From contig NZ_ASJB01000057.1 of NCBI RefSeq assembly GCF_000478275.1, positions 62,001 through 126,000 on the forward strand: DNA of 64,000 nt. The letters run 5' to 3'. Positions 8,299 through 17,625 of this stretch are shown piece after piece. This DNA comes from Amycolatopsis orientalis DSM 40040 = KCTC 9412 (GTDB lineage Bacteria; Actinomycetota; Actinomycetes; Mycobacteriales; Pseudonocardiaceae). The position numbers and the translations under genes are program-made. Position 1 is the stretch's first letter. Every line of letters begins with the position of its first letter. The notes beneath the pieces were generated by a model. It did no database searches and was not told the origin of the DNA. It worked only from the letters and a program-made list of their open reading frames with translations.

Positions 8299-9543
8299 TC
8301 AGGAGGCGGCGGCGCGCAGGGCGAGGATCATCTCGAAGCGTCGCTCGGGGTCCTTCAGCCCGTCCGCGAACAGCGCCTCGAGTTCCTGGGCACGGGACCG
8401 CACCGTCTGCGGGTGCACCGCGAGCCGCTCCGCCACCTCACGGACGTTCCCGCACGTCTCCAGCCACGCCAGCAGGGTCCCGGCCAGCCGCGAGTGCTGC
8501 TTCCCAGTGAGCCCGGCCAGCGGCCCGAGCCGCTCCCGCACCAGCTCGGCGGCCAGAAACGGTTCCTTGAGCAGCCACAGTCGCGAAAGGTGGTCGGCAC
8601 ACCATGTCACCGGCTCGTCGGCGAGCGCGCCGGACCCGACGAGCCGCAGTGCCTCTCGCGCGGCCCGTAGGGAACGCGCCGCGAAGGAGGGCGGGACGGC
8701 GGGGCCGACCGCGGCCCGCCAGCCGGCCAGGTTTTCGGCGAATTGTTCCCGTTCATCCGGTTCCGGCGCGGGCAGCAACAAGCAGGGCGAACTGCTCTCG
8801 AAGTCCGCCAGCGCGCTCGAAGCAGCCGCCGGAGCTTCGTCCGACGGCTGGTCGAGTGCGACGGCGACGAGCAGGTCCGGTAGCTGCCAGCGTGCGAGGT
8901 CGGCGGCGTGTTTGACGACGTCGGGCGGCGACGGCGGTTCGGCGAGCAGGAGTTCCATCAGCCGGTGACGCCGTCGCTCCAGCGCGCCCGCGGCCTTCTC
9001 CCGCGCCTCCGCGTGGCCCTCGACGGACAGCGCCGACAGCTCGTCGATGTAGGCGAAGATGGCCTCCGCGAGCAGGCACAACGTCGCCGAAGGAACGCCC
9101 GTGCGCCGCCCGGCCTCGGCCACGCGGCGCCAGGTCACCCTCGCCCCGACCCGGTACGCCGCCTGGAGGACGTCGACGTTGCGGCCCTGGTGGAACTCCT
9201 GGACGCCCAGGCTCAGGAACACGCTCCGCCGGTCTTCCGACGGCGCCTCCGGGTTCCCGATCCGCTCCAGGAACTGCAGGAACGCCATCTGGACACCGGT
9301 TTTGAGCGCCTTGCCGAACGCGCCGTCCAGCGGCCGGGCGTAGTCGGGGATGGTCCGCTGGATCTCGCGGACCACCTCCCCGGCCACGTCGGCCAGCACC
9401 GGCCGGAACACCGTCGCCAGTTCTCGCGGCAGCAGTGCCCAGAGCTGGACGGGACGTCCGCTCGACCCGCCCGGCCGGGCGGGCGTGAGGAGCGGTCCGT
9501 ACGTCGCCTCGACCCCGCTGCGGCCATCCTGCGGTCGGGTCAC
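8299..9543 (-). CDS. PucR/CdaR-type HTH regulator, paralogue 1
   Basis: 414-residue putative transcription regulator. An N-terminal helical domain (~30-200, with LPRELATVFRPVLADVAGEVV) and a degenerate middle domain lead to a C-terminal PucR-type helix-turn-helix (~345-400, NVREVAERLAVHPQTVRSR). Three close paralogues lie within the next 6 kb and share the LPREL, WCADHL/WLL and HPQTVR motifs. GTG 9543 is preceded by GAGG. It lies 31 bp downstream of paralogue 2 on the same strand, so the two are probably co-transcribed. The family usually senses metabolites or acts as a lineage-specific switch; no ligand can be inferred. Confidence 0.8.
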   Translation of the reverse strand: MTRPQDGRSGVEATYGPLLTPARPGGSSGRPVQLWALLPRELATVFRPVLADVAGEVVREIQRTIPDYARPLDGAFGKALKTGVQMAFLQFLERIGNPEAPSEDRRSVFLSLGVQEFHQGRNVDVLQAAYRVGARVTWRRVAEAGRRTGVPSATLCLLAEAIFAYIDELSALSVEGHAEAREKAAGALERRRHRLMELLLAEPPSPPDVVKHAADLARWQLPDLLVAVALDQPSDEAPAAASSALADFESSSPCLLLPAPEPDEREQFAENLAGWRAAVGPAVPPSFAARSLRAAREALRLVGSGALADEPVTWCADHLSRLWLLKEPFLAAELVRERLGPLAGLTGKQHSRLAGTLLAWLETCGNVREVAERLAVHPQTVRSRAQELEALFADGLKDPERRFEMILALRAAAS

Positions 9544-9574
9544 CTCGTCACCTCGTTGTGAGTGGGAACGCTGA

Positions 9575-10927
9575 TCAGTCCTCGGCGAGCAAGGCCTCCG
9601 CGCGCAGGGCGATCTCCATGTCGAGCCGGTCGTCGGCGTTGTTCAACCGGTCGCCGAAGAGATCGATGAGCTGGTGCATGCGGTACCGGACGGTCTGGGG
9701 GTGGACCTTGAGTTTCTTCGCGATCTCCGGAGCGCTGCCCCGGGACTGCAGCCAGATCAGCAACGTCTCCCCGAGCCGCGCCCGCTGCTTGGGCGTGAGA
9801 TCGTCGAACGGGGCGAGGCTGCGCGTGCACAGCTCGCGGACCAGGAACTCGTCGGCGAGCAGCCACAGGGTGGACAGGTGGTCGCTGTAGCGGGTGACCG
9901 GTTTGTCCGGCAGGACCCCGCGCTGGACCAGCCGCAGGGTGCGGCGGGCCCACAGCAGGGAGCGCGGCGCTTCGGTGAGCCGCACGGCCGGGCCGATCAC
10001 CGCTCGCCAGCCGGGGAGCCGCTCGGCGAGGTCCTTCAGGTGCCTGTCGGGATCCCCGGTGACCAGGCAGGGCTTAGGGCCCTCGAAGTCGACCAGGACG
10101 TCGGCGTCGAGGTCGGCGCTGTCGGAGTCGAGGGGGCCGCTCCGGCGTTCCAGCGCGACGACCGTGACCTCGGCGGGCAGCGCCCACTGGGCGTTGGCCG
10201 CGTGGGACGCGATCGACTGCGGTGAGGACGGCGGATCGGAGAGCATGAGTTCGAGCAGCCGCCGTCTGCGTCTGGCCCTGGTACCGGCGGCCCGTTCCTG
10301 CGCGGCCGTGTAGCCCTCGATGGACAGTGCGGAAATCTCGTCCACGTAAGCGAAAATCGCCTCGGCCGCGGTGCACAGGAGATCGGCGTCCGCTCCGATC
10401 GCCTGCCCGAATTCCGAAACGTGCCGCCAGGCGACCCGGCCGCCGACGCGGTAGGCCGTCTGCAGGCAGTCGAGACTGCGGCCCTCCTTGAACTCGACCT
10501 TCCCGAGATTGCGGAAGACCGCGGACCACTTGTCGAGCGGGGCCGTCCCCTGACCGACCGTATCGAGGCAATGCAGGATGGCCTGCCGGATACCCTGAGT
10601 GATGATCTGTCCGAACGCGCCTTCCAGTGGCTGGGCGTATTCGGGGACGGCTCGTTGTACCTCCTGGAGGATGGCTCGGGCCAAAGGGTCGGCACGCGGC
10701 CGGAACCGCTCGCCGAGTTCCCGTGGCAGTGACGCCCACAGTCCATTCGCACCGGTGCTGCGCACAGGTCGGTTCTCCACTGGGGTTCTCGGTGCCGGCG
10801 TGAAGGCGCGCGGTCGCTGGACCGGACCCGGTGGCTGGCGGTGCGGGGTGGCGGGGTGACGCACGTCGGGGTCTGGCCGTGCGGTCCGCAGATCGTGCCG
10901 CGAGAACCCGGTATCCAAGTCGGTCAT
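9575..10927 (-). CDS. PucR/CdaR-type HTH regulator, paralogue 2
   Basis: 450-residue paralogue of the neighbouring regulator, with a ~65-residue Pro/Arg-rich disordered N-terminal extension before the shared LWASLPRELGERF segment. The C-terminal helix-turn-helix is SAPEIAKKLKVHPQTVRYR. The start is ATG 10927 because a textbook ribosome-binding site (AAGGA, 7-base spacing) lies just upstream on the minus strand; a longer reading to 11104 lacks this. The 177 bp upstream is relatively AT-rich and contains GATTTT/AAAATC arms, a candidate promoter or operator. Confidence 0.82.
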   Translation of the reverse strand: MTDLDTGFSRHDLRTARPDPDVRHPATPHRQPPGPVQRPRAFTPAPRTPVENRPVRSTGANGLWASLPRELGERFRPRADPLARAILQEVQRAVPEYAQPLEGAFGQIITQGIRQAILHCLDTVGQGTAPLDKWSAVFRNLGKVEFKEGRSLDCLQTAYRVGGRVAWRHVSEFGQAIGADADLLCTAAEAIFAYVDEISALSIEGYTAAQERAAGTRARRRRRLLELMLSDPPSSPQSIASHAANAQWALPAEVTVVALERRSGPLDSDSADLDADVLVDFEGPKPCLVTGDPDRHLKDLAERLPGWRAVIGPAVRLTEAPRSLLWARRTLRLVQRGVLPDKPVTRYSDHLSTLWLLADEFLVRELCTRSLAPFDDLTPKQRARLGETLLIWLQSRGSAPEIAKKLKVHPQTVRYRMHQLIDLFGDRLNNADDRLDMEIALRAEALLAED

Positions 10928-11104
10928 GTTTTTATCCTTGGTAGCAACAAAATCAGCCTCTTCAACGGTGAAGCCGATCCAGATTTTGTGGCTCACGCAA
11001 CATAAAATCCGGCCGAGAGGACTGTCAACGGCTGGCGGGACCTTGATCGGCCACCTGGATGGACTACACCCGAACGGGTGGTCCGATCCGGCGGCGGGTG
11101 ACAT

Positions 11105-12115
11105 TTAGGCACGCCTGAGATGGGGTCCGGGTGACAACTTTTCCGGGACCTTCTTCACGGCCTTCGCGCGGTTTTCGACCTCATTCGCCGCCTCGCTCGC
11201 CTGAACGAGGATCTCGACGACCTCTTCGAGGGTCAGCCGGGCGGGTTCCGTCTCGTCCAGGAAGCGTTCGAGCTCCGCGCCGAACCGGGCCGGGTCGGCT
11301 ACATGTGGAAAGTGTTTCGCATTTTCGAACACGGTCAAGCGGCTACCCGGCAGCAGTTCTGCCGTCTTTCGGCCGTGCTCGACCGGGATGAGCGGGTCGT
11401 GCGCGCCCCAGATCATCAGCGTCGGCACCTGCTCGGCGAGGTAGAGCTTGTCGACGGCGCTCGCGCGCTGGCCGCGGAGGTCGATCAGGCTGCGCGCGAT
11501 GAAGAGGAACGCCCGGCGGCGGCCCACGTCGGAGAGTGACGAAAGATGCCGGGTCAGCTCCCGGGTCTCCGGGGCCAGCTTCCCGCCGAGCCCGCGGCCC
11601 GCGGCGGCGATCCCGCGGGCGATCGCGACGGTGACGGGGTTGACGGCGGCGGCGAGTGCCGCCTTGGCGCCCGGGAGCGCCGTCGCGCGCAGGACCGCGG
11701 TCACCTGCGGGCCGAGTCCGGCGCTGCCCACGAGCACCAGCCGGGCGCACATCTCCGGGAACTGGTAGGCGAACTGCATCGCGATCCCGCCGCCGAGGGA
11801 GTGCCCGGCGATGGTCGCGTGGTGGTTCCCGGTGACGGCGAGGATGTCGCGGACGACGCTGGCCATCGCGCCGAGGCCGTAGTCGGCCCTCGGTGAGCCG
11901 GAGTCGCCGTGGCCGGGCAGATCGGGGACGAGGACGTGCCGCCCGAACCCGGTCCGCTCGAAATGGTCTAGCAGCGGGATCCAGGTCTCCCCGCTGCCGG
12001 AGATCCCGTGCAGCAGCACGAGCGGCTCGCCCGTGGTGTCCCTTGTGGACGGCAGGTATTCCCGCAGCCGGATTTCCTGCCCGTGCAGGGTCAGTGTGCG
12101 CGCTTCGAGGGCCAT
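11105..12115 (-). CDS. Alpha/beta hydrolase
   Basis: 336-residue alpha/beta-hydrolase. The oxyanion HG motif (LLHGISGSGETW), nucleophile elbow GHSLGG (Ser), acid (GAHDPLIP) and catalytic His (NAKHFPHVAD) are all in the expected order, so it should be active on an ester, lactone or C-C bond. A ~45-residue charged C-terminal extension (LTLEEVVEILVQASEAANEV...) is unusual for the fold and may be a helical tail. It sits between regulator paralogues on the same strand. No signal peptide, so cytoplasmic. Substrate unknown; it could be the metabolic target of the surrounding regulators. Confidence 0.83.
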   Translation of the reverse strand: MALEARTLTLHGQEIRLREYLPSTRDTTGEPLVLLHGISGSGETWIPLLDHFERTGFGRHVLVPDLPGHGDSGSPRADYGLGAMASVVRDILAVTGNHHATIAGHSLGGGIAMQFAYQFPEMCARLVLVGSAGLGPQVTAVLRATALPGAKAALAAAVNPVTVAIARGIAAAGRGLGGKLAPETRELTRHLSSLSDVGRRRAFLFIARSLIDLRGQRASAVDKLYLAEQVPTLMIWGAHDPLIPVEHGRKTAELLPGSRLTVFENAKHFPHVADPARFGAELERFLDETEPARLTLEEVVEILVQASEAANEVENRAKAVKKVPEKLSPGPHLRRA

Positions 12116-12498
12116 GTCCCGCCTTTCCGTTGTCGGGCGTCAAAATAACGTGAGGAAAGCCTGGTTCGTCAGCGTGTCGCCGGACACGTCCGGCAATTGC
12201 GGCGGAGGTGACAAGAATGCCGGGGCCGACCCCGGAGCCGGATGCCAAAACCTGGACACCGGAACAATTGCGCATCGACATTTTCCGACCGTGCCGGTAT
12301 TCAGGAAAGCGTCGGTAAACACCCGTCACCACGGGAGAAAGCATGGCTGCGACGACGCACCGTGCCGGATCGGCGGCCGTTCTCTGATGGCCTGCCGGGC
12401 GGACTTCCACATCGATCAGCCGAGGGTGAAGGCCGCCCGCCGCGGCCTGCGCTGGGTACTTCCCACCGTGCGTCCACCGGAACGCCGGGTCCGCCGGG
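12116..12498. other. Intergenic, no gene seen
   Basis: 383 bp between paralogue 3 and the hydrolase, with lower GC content near 12120-12330. Short open frames occur on both strands but none has a good ribosome-binding site or recognisable protein. CAATTGCG occurs twice (near 12195 and 12265) and could be an operator pair for the hydrolase promoter. No stable long hairpin noticed. Confidence 0.4.
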
Positions 12499-13710
12499 TC
12501 AGCTCCCTGGCGCGTCTTCGTCGCGGCGGTGGGCGCGCATGAGCCGCTGGGCGCGCAGCGCGAGGTGCATGCCCAGCCGGTCGTCGGCGTCCTTGAGCCG
12601 GTCGCCGAACAGTTCTTCCAGTTGCCGCAGGCGATTCCGCACGGTCTGCGGATGCACCCCCAGCCGTTGCGCGATCTCCGGCGCCCCACCGCGGGTCTCC
12701 AGCCAGGCCAGAAGCGTTTCGCTGAGCCGTTCCCGCTGTTTCCCGCTCAGTGACGAGAACGGGTCGAGGCTCCGCTTGGCCAGTTCGGCGGCGAGGAAGT
12801 CCTCGGCGAGCAGCCACAGCGTGGCGAGATGATCCCGGCACCAGACGATCGGACCGGGCGCGTCCTCGCTGGTCAGCAGTAGTGCGCGGCGGGCGGTGCG
12901 CAGGGCGGCCGGGGCGTCGGCGAGCGGGACCACGGGGGAGACCGCCGCACGCCAGCCGTCCATCGCGTCCTTCAGCGGCGCCAGATCGGTGTCGGGATCC
13001 GCGGTGAGCAGGTACGGCTCGGCGGTGTCGAGGTCACGCAGCACGTCGTCGGCCAGGAGGTGGGCGGGGAACTCGCCGGCGCCCGGAGCGCGCTGGAGCG
13101 CGACCATGGCCGCGACCCGCGGGACCCGCCACCCGGCCCCCTTCGCCAGGCTCGCGATACTGCACGCGGATCCTTCCGGCGCCTGCGCGATCAGTTCGAG
13201 CAGACGGCGCCGCCGGAGCGGGATCGCGCCCGCGGCCTGGGCTTCCGCCTCCTGATAGCCCTCGATCGTCGTCGCGCACAGTTCGTCGACGTAGACGAAG
13301 ACGGATTCCGCCGCGAGCGCGATGACGTCGGCCCCGACGCCGAGCCCGCGCACGATGGGCCGCATCGCGCGCCAGCCCGCCCGTGCGCCGATCGTCGCGC
13401 TGTCGTGCAACGGTTCCAGGCCGCGGCCCTCGGTGAACTCGATCCGCCCGCGCAGGCGGTAGAAGTCGATCCAGCGGTCGTGCGGGACGCCGGGATCGCC
13501 GATGCAGTCGACGTAGTGCCGCAGCGCCCGTTCGCAGGAAACGACCAGGACCCGGCCGAAGACGCCGCGCAACGGCTGGGAATACGCGGCGACCGAACGC
13601 TGTACCTCTTTGATCATCGCGGCCGTGGCGTGACCGGTATACGGACGCAGTTCGTCGCCGAGCGAACGTGGCAACGCCGCCAGCATGGGGAAACTGCGGT
13701 ACTCGACCAC
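12499..13710 (-). CDS. PucR/CdaR-type HTH regulator, paralogue 3
   Basis: 403-residue paralogue. The N-terminus reads VVEYRSFPMLAALPRSLGDEL and the C-terminal helix-turn-helix is GAPEIAQRLGVHPQTVRNR. The start is placed at GTG 13710, where AAAGGTGG precedes by five bases; a longer reading to a GTG at 13767 is possible but lacks a comparable site. It is transcribed away from paralogue 4, so the 325 bp between them holds divergent promoters. The central region contains the WCRDHLATLWLL motif shared by all four. Confidence 0.8.
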   Translation of the reverse strand: MVEYRSFPMLAALPRSLGDELRPYTGHATAAMIKEVQRSVAAYSQPLRGVFGRVLVVSCERALRHYVDCIGDPGVPHDRWIDFYRLRGRIEFTEGRGLEPLHDSATIGARAGWRAMRPIVRGLGVGADVIALAAESVFVYVDELCATTIEGYQEAEAQAAGAIPLRRRRLLELIAQAPEGSACSIASLAKGAGWRVPRVAAMVALQRAPGAGEFPAHLLADDVLRDLDTAEPYLLTADPDTDLAPLKDAMDGWRAAVSPVVPLADAPAALRTARRALLLTSEDAPGPIVWCRDHLATLWLLAEDFLAAELAKRSLDPFSSLSGKQRERLSETLLAWLETRGGAPEIAQRLGVHPQTVRNRLRQLEELFGDRLKDADDRLGMHLALRAQRLMRAHRRDEDAPGS

Positions 13711-13915
13711 GAGGACCACCTTTGATTTCGACGAACGGGGTGACGGGAAACATGAATCCCTTTGCACGGCCGCGCCGGATCGACGGGAACGGTGCCGGGA
13801 GTGTTTGTACTCGATCGGCCGAGGTCGTGTACCGCGAATGTGACGTTGAATTGGCGACGGAAAGTCGCGGTACCCCGCGCCGGCTCCACGGACGGATGTT
13901 TCGCCACGACGGCTT

Positions 13916-13945
13916 TTGACACGGATGTGGCGCCGGTTCTACGCT
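13916..13945 (+). promoter_or_regulatory. Predicted housekeeping-type promoter
   Basis: TTGACA (13916-13921), an 18-base spacer, then TACGCT (13940-13945), which fits the actinobacterial TANNNT -10. It would start transcription about 80 bp before the regulator at 14035 and argues against far-upstream starts for that gene. Confidence 0.5.
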
Positions 13946-14034
13946 CCGTGCATTCGAGTGCGCCGGTGGCGCGCGGACGAAAGGGAATGGGTGCCCGGAA
14001 TCGTCGGCATACTTCCGAGCGGGGGAACGCATCC

Positions 14035-15231
14035 GTGAGCTGGCAGCCCGTTGGTTCGTTGTGGGCACGCCTGCCGAGGGAACTCGGTGACGCGGTCCGG
14101 CCGTGGATCCCGGCGATCGCCCGGCAGTGCGTCGAGGGCGTGATGGCCGAAATCGGTGAATGCGCCGAGGTTTTCAGCGACGCCGAAGCCCGTGCCGCGG
14201 CCGTGGAGCTGACCAGGCGCGGTATCGAACGCGCCATCGACCGCGTCGGTGTCCCCGAACTGCTGCAGAACGACCTCTTGACCGACTTCCGTGAACAGGG
14301 CCGGATCGCGTTCCAGCAAGGACTCAGCCGGGAGGCCGCGCAGGCGGCGTTCCGGGTCTCGAGCCGCGTGCTGTGGCGGTCGATCGCCGCGGCAGGCCGT
14401 CGGCTGCACCTCTCCGGCGACGTCCTCTACGGCGCGGCCGAATGCCTGTTCGGCGACGTCGTCGAAGTGACGATGGCACTGACCGAGGGCTACAACGCGG
14501 CACAGGCCGAGGCCACCGGACCCGCGGAGCAGCGGGCGAGGCTGTTCCGGCTGCTGACCGGCGGCGGCGGGTACGCCCAGGCGGACGTCGGCGCGCTCGC
14601 CGTCGCGATCGGCTGGCGGATCCCGCACCGGATCACGGCGGTCGTCTTCACCGCCGCGCCCGGCGCGCCCCCGTTCCCCGCGGGCCTGCTCCCGACAGCG
14701 GTACCCGCGGATCTCGTCTCGGACGCGCCCGGTGCGCTGGTGGCCTGCCCCGAAGCCGATCTCGGTGGCCTCCGGGAGCTGCCTGCCGGGTGGACGGCCA
14801 CGGTCGGGGTGTCCGTCCCGGTGGCGCAGGCCGCCGAGTCGTTCCGGATCGCCCGTCGCGCGGCCGAACTGGCCCAGCGGGGGATGATCACGATGGTCGG
14901 CCCGGTGCTGTGGTGCGAGGAGCACATCACCACGTTGCTGTTGCTCGCCGACGAGTTCCTGCTGGACCAGCTGGCCGGAGAGGCACTGGAACCGTTGTCG
15001 GGACTGGCGCCACGGCAGCACGAGGAGCTGGCGGCGACGCTGCTCACGCAGGTGCAGACGCGGGGGAGCGCGCCCGAGATCGCCCGGCAGCTCGCTGTGC
15101 ACCCGCAGACGGTGCGGGCACGCCTGCGCCGTCTCACGGAGTTGTTCGGGGAACGGCTGGAGGATCCGGATCAGCGCCTGCGGATCGAACTCGCGCTGCG
15201 CGCCGAACGCCTGCGCCCCGCCGAGTTGTAG
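14035..15231 (+). CDS. PucR/CdaR-type HTH regulator, paralogue 4
   Basis: 398-residue paralogue on the plus strand. It opens SWQPVGSLWARLPRELGDAV and ends with a helix-turn-helix SAPEIARQLAVHPQTVRAR. GTG 14035 is preferred: it gives the same N-terminal length as paralogue 3 and lies downstream of the predicted promoter. ATG 13987 is an alternative; the reading back to 13762 would begin upstream of the promoter. It is the most divergent of the four in the middle region. A perfect palindrome follows 19 bp after the stop, facing the convergent lipase gene. Confidence 0.78.
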   Translation: MSWQPVGSLWARLPRELGDAVRPWIPAIARQCVEGVMAEIGECAEVFSDAEARAAAVELTRRGIERAIDRVGVPELLQNDLLTDFREQGRIAFQQGLSREAAQAAFRVSSRVLWRSIAAAGRRLHLSGDVLYGAAECLFGDVVEVTMALTEGYNAAQAEATGPAEQRARLFRLLTGGGGYAQADVGALAVAIGWRIPHRITAVVFTAAPGAPPFPAGLLPTAVPADLVSDAPGALVACPEADLGGLRELPAGWTATVGVSVPVAQAAESFRIARRAAELAQRGMITMVGPVLWCEEHITTLLLLADEFLLDQLAGEALEPLSGLAPRQHEELAATLLTQVQTRGSAPEIARQLAVHPQTVRARLRRLTELFGERLEDPDQRLRIELALRAERLRPAEL

Positions 15232-15249
15232 CCCACCGCCGCTCAAGCC

Positions 15250-15293
15250 TCGTGAGTGGTAATGACGGTTCTAACCGTCATTACCACTCACGA
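15250..15293. repeat. TCGTGAGTGG palindrome, copy A
   Basis: Perfect inverted repeat with 20-base arms (CGTGAGTGGTAATGACGGTT and its complement) around CT. It sits between two convergent genes, where it could end transcription in both directions. Identical copies occur at 26949, 48867, 53956 and 59289. Confidence 0.9.
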
Positions 15294-15309
15294 CCAGAGG
15301 GCAGCGGGA

Positions 15310-16524
15310 TCAGCAGTTCGACGTCGCCGGGGTGCCCGCGACCCGGTCCTTGACGAAGGCGAGCACGTCGGCGTTGCCGGTGTAGACCGCGGTGATGTGG
15401 TCGGTTTCGTAGGTCTTCCACGTTTCCTTGACACCGGCCGCGCAATAGGTCTTGTGCAGTGCGTCGGCCTGGGAGAACTGCACGAGCTGGTCCTGGGTGG
15501 CGTGGTAGAGGAACAGCGGGACCTTGATCGGTGTGCCGCCCAGCTTGTTCTCGGTGAGCCGCTTGACCCATTCCGGCCGGACGTAGCCCGCGCTGGTCGT
15601 GTAGTCGGCGATCTTCTGGTTCGCGTAGGTGGTGAGCAGTTCGAACGTGCACGCGCTCTTCTGCATCTCCGCCAGTTTCACGCGGCCGTTGTCGCTGAGG
15701 AACGAATCCAGCTTCAGTTCGGGGTAGGCGTTGTCCAGGCCGACGAGGGCGTAGGCGAAGACGCCGAAGCCGAACTTCCCGTCGAGCTGCAGGGTGACCT
15801 GGACCAGATCGGCCGGGACACCGCCGGCCGCGACGCCGACGAGGTTCAGTTCCGGCGCATAGGTCGGCTGAAGTTCACCGGCCCAGGCCGCCGCGCCGCC
15901 GCCCTGCGAATAGCCGCGGAAGAGCACCTTGGCGTCGGCGGACAGTTTCGCCTCGGGCAGGCGCTGAGCGGCACGGACCGCGTCGATCACCGCCGGGCCT
16001 TCGGACCGGCCGACCACGTACGTCGTCTTCGGGTCCTGCCGGTAGCCCTCGTAGTCGGTGAGCGCGACGGCGTAACCGGCGTCGAGGAGGTCGTCGAGGC
16101 CGGACTGTTCGTAGAACGCGCCGATGTCGATCATCTTCGACGGCGTACAGGTGAACGCCGGGCCGTGCGTGCCCGCGGCGAACGAGACGATCGGCGCCTT
16201 CGCCGGGTCCGCGTTCTTCGGCACCAGCACGGTCCCGGTCACCGCGTCCGGCTGCCCGAGGGCGTTGGTGGACAGGTACATCACCTGCCACGCGTTGACG
16301 GAATCCTTACGCGGTCCCGCTTTCGAGACCCGTGAGCGGATGATGTCGCCCGGTTTGCCCGCCGGGAGCGGGGACGGCGGGGTGTAGAACGAGTCGTCGG
16401 ACGCCGCCGGGACGGCGGAGTTCGCCGGGCCGCCGCTCAGCGCGGTCAGCACGCCGGCGGACAGGACGATCGCCAGCGCGGCGGCGAGCGTCCGGCGGGT
16501 CGGACGGGGGAACGAGATCGGCAC
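15310..16524 (-). CDS. Secreted lipase (secretory lipase family)
   Basis: 404-residue exported lipase of the fungal/actinobacterial secretory-lipase (LIP) type. Signal peptide at ~1-38 (RRTLAAALAIVLSAGVLTAL ... NSA). Nucleophile GYSQGG, acid in YHATQDQLV, and His in ETDHITAV complete a triad. Cysteines in FTCTPS, SACTFE, TYCAAG and the C-terminal SNC could form disulfides. GTG 16524 is chosen because GGAGG lies seven bases upstream; a start at 16545 would place that site inside the gene. It shares a strand with the small lipoprotein upstream (gap 31 bp), so the two may be co-transcribed. Confidence 0.85.
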   Translation of the reverse strand: MPISFPRPTRRTLAAALAIVLSAGVLTALSGGPANSAVPAASDDSFYTPPSPLPAGKPGDIIRSRVSKAGPRKDSVNAWQVMYLSTNALGQPDAVTGTVLVPKNADPAKAPIVSFAAGTHGPAFTCTPSKMIDIGAFYEQSGLDDLLDAGYAVALTDYEGYRQDPKTTYVVGRSEGPAVIDAVRAAQRLPEAKLSADAKVLFRGYSQGGGAAAWAGELQPTYAPELNLVGVAAGGVPADLVQVTLQLDGKFGFGVFAYALVGLDNAYPELKLDSFLSDNGRVKLAEMQKSACTFELLTTYANQKIADYTTSAGYVRPEWVKRLTENKLGGTPIKVPLFLYHATQDQLVQFSQADALHKTYCAAGVKETWKTYETDHITAVYTGNADVLAFVKDRVAGTPATSNC

Positions 16525-16555
16525 GGCCGGGCCTCCAGAGAGCACGGGACGGATG

Positions 16556-17137
16556 TCAGGCGTTGCCGCCGTAGACCTGGCGACAGGTCGGGGATTCGGT
16601 GAAGGCGAGGTCGAGTTCCGCGTTGGCGCGGAGGTGCTTGATCGGGCCCTCGGGCTCGCTCAAACCGCTCATCGTGGTGTCGGCGTCGGCCACCACCTTC
16701 TGCAGGCTCGCCTGGTCGGTGACCGGCGCGCCCTGCATCTTCGTCAGGGTGTCCGTCACCTTCGTCTTGGTCTCGCCGAGCGTGGTGGTGGCCTTGTCCA
16801 CCGCGGACTGTCCCTCCGGGACCGGCGGCACCCCGGCGTTCCGGATCCCGCCCGCCATGTCGTCGAGGGCGGCGGAGAGCGAATTCAGGAAGCCCACCAT
16901 GGCGGTCTTCGTCCCCTGGGGATTGGCGGGGTCGAACGCGGGCGGCTGGGACAGCTTCGCCGACGCCGTCGCGACTCCGGAGCACACCTTGTCCGCCCAG
17001 GCGAGCGCGGCGGGGTCGGCGTGGCGGCCGGCGTCGGCGGGCTCGTCGGATCCGCAGGCGCTCAGCAGGCTCACCGCGGCGGTCACGGAGACGGTGGCGA
17101 ACGCGATTCGCGCTGCCGTGCGGCGCATTCTTTTCAT
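16556..17137 (-). CDS. Small secreted lipoprotein, unknown function
   Basis: 193-residue predicted lipoprotein. The signal peptide is MKRMRRTAARIAFATVSVTA... with lipobox LSAC (Cys ~28). The mature part is mainly helical with a conserved-looking WADKVCSGVATA segment and a C-terminal Cys (PTCRQVYGG), so one disulfide is possible. Proteins of this type are common surface lipoproteins in Pseudonocardiales with no assigned role. GGGGAAACC precedes ATG 17137. It lies directly upstream of the secreted lipase on the same strand. Confidence 0.72.
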   Translation of the reverse strand: MKRMRRTAARIAFATVSVTAAVSLLSACGSDEPADAGRHADPAALAWADKVCSGVATASAKLSQPPAFDPANPQGTKTAMVGFLNSLSAALDDMAGGIRNAGVPPVPEGQSAVDKATTTLGETKTKVTDTLTKMQGAPVTDQASLQKVVADADTTMSGLSEPEGPIKHLRANAELDLAFTESPTCRQVYGGNA

Positions 17138-17594
17138 GGTTTCCCCGTCGAATTCGGCGAAAGAGGGGCCGATGGCCGTCGACAGCGGAAAACAACTGTG
17201 GTCGACGGCGACCGGCTTGCTGAACTGGGAGGTTACTCACGAAAGATTCCGTCAGGCAAGCCGGTCGGTGCACCATGGAAGCGGGAAAAGGCGCGATTGG
17301 CACGCGGGACACAGTTTCACGCCGCTGGATTGTCACCGGCGTCAGTGGTTCCGCCAGGCCCCGCTGGTGGCTCTGTACTGGGGAAACTCGTGTGCTCTTA
17401 CTAGGAACAGCGGACAGGCACCGTGCCAGGGTGACAATTTGCCGTCCGCCCGTCAACTTTTACGGGTGAGGCCTTGATAGTGGTCCTGTCACGTCGTTAG
17501 TTTACTGTTCGGTTGCGATCCGTCAGACATCGTCGCTACCCGGAGAATTCTCTCGGGCCGATATTCATTGCTCTGGGGAATTGTGCGCCGTTTC
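17138..17594. other. Intergenic, divergent promoter region
   Basis: Gap between divergent genes. No supported coding frame or RNA gene was found. Base composition is less GC-rich towards 17460-17600, as expected for promoters, but no convincing -35/-10 pair was picked by eye. Confidence 0.4.
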
Positions 17595-17610
17595 GTATCA
17601 TCGTTGATAC
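17595..17610. promoter_or_regulatory. Short inverted repeat upstream of DUF6801 gene
   Basis: GTATCA-TCGT-TGATAC, a perfect 6-base-arm inverted repeat, lies immediately before the GGAAGGA ribosome-binding site of the gene at 17626. Possible operator or small 5' hairpin. Confidence 0.35.
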
Positions 17611-17625
17611 CACGGAAGGACGATC

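Noticed and set aside
8144..8968. Plus-strand repetitive protein (MRCGESALRR...) over the 30-bp array
   Set aside because: The period is a multiple of three, which opens frames by chance; it runs antisense to the regulator gene.
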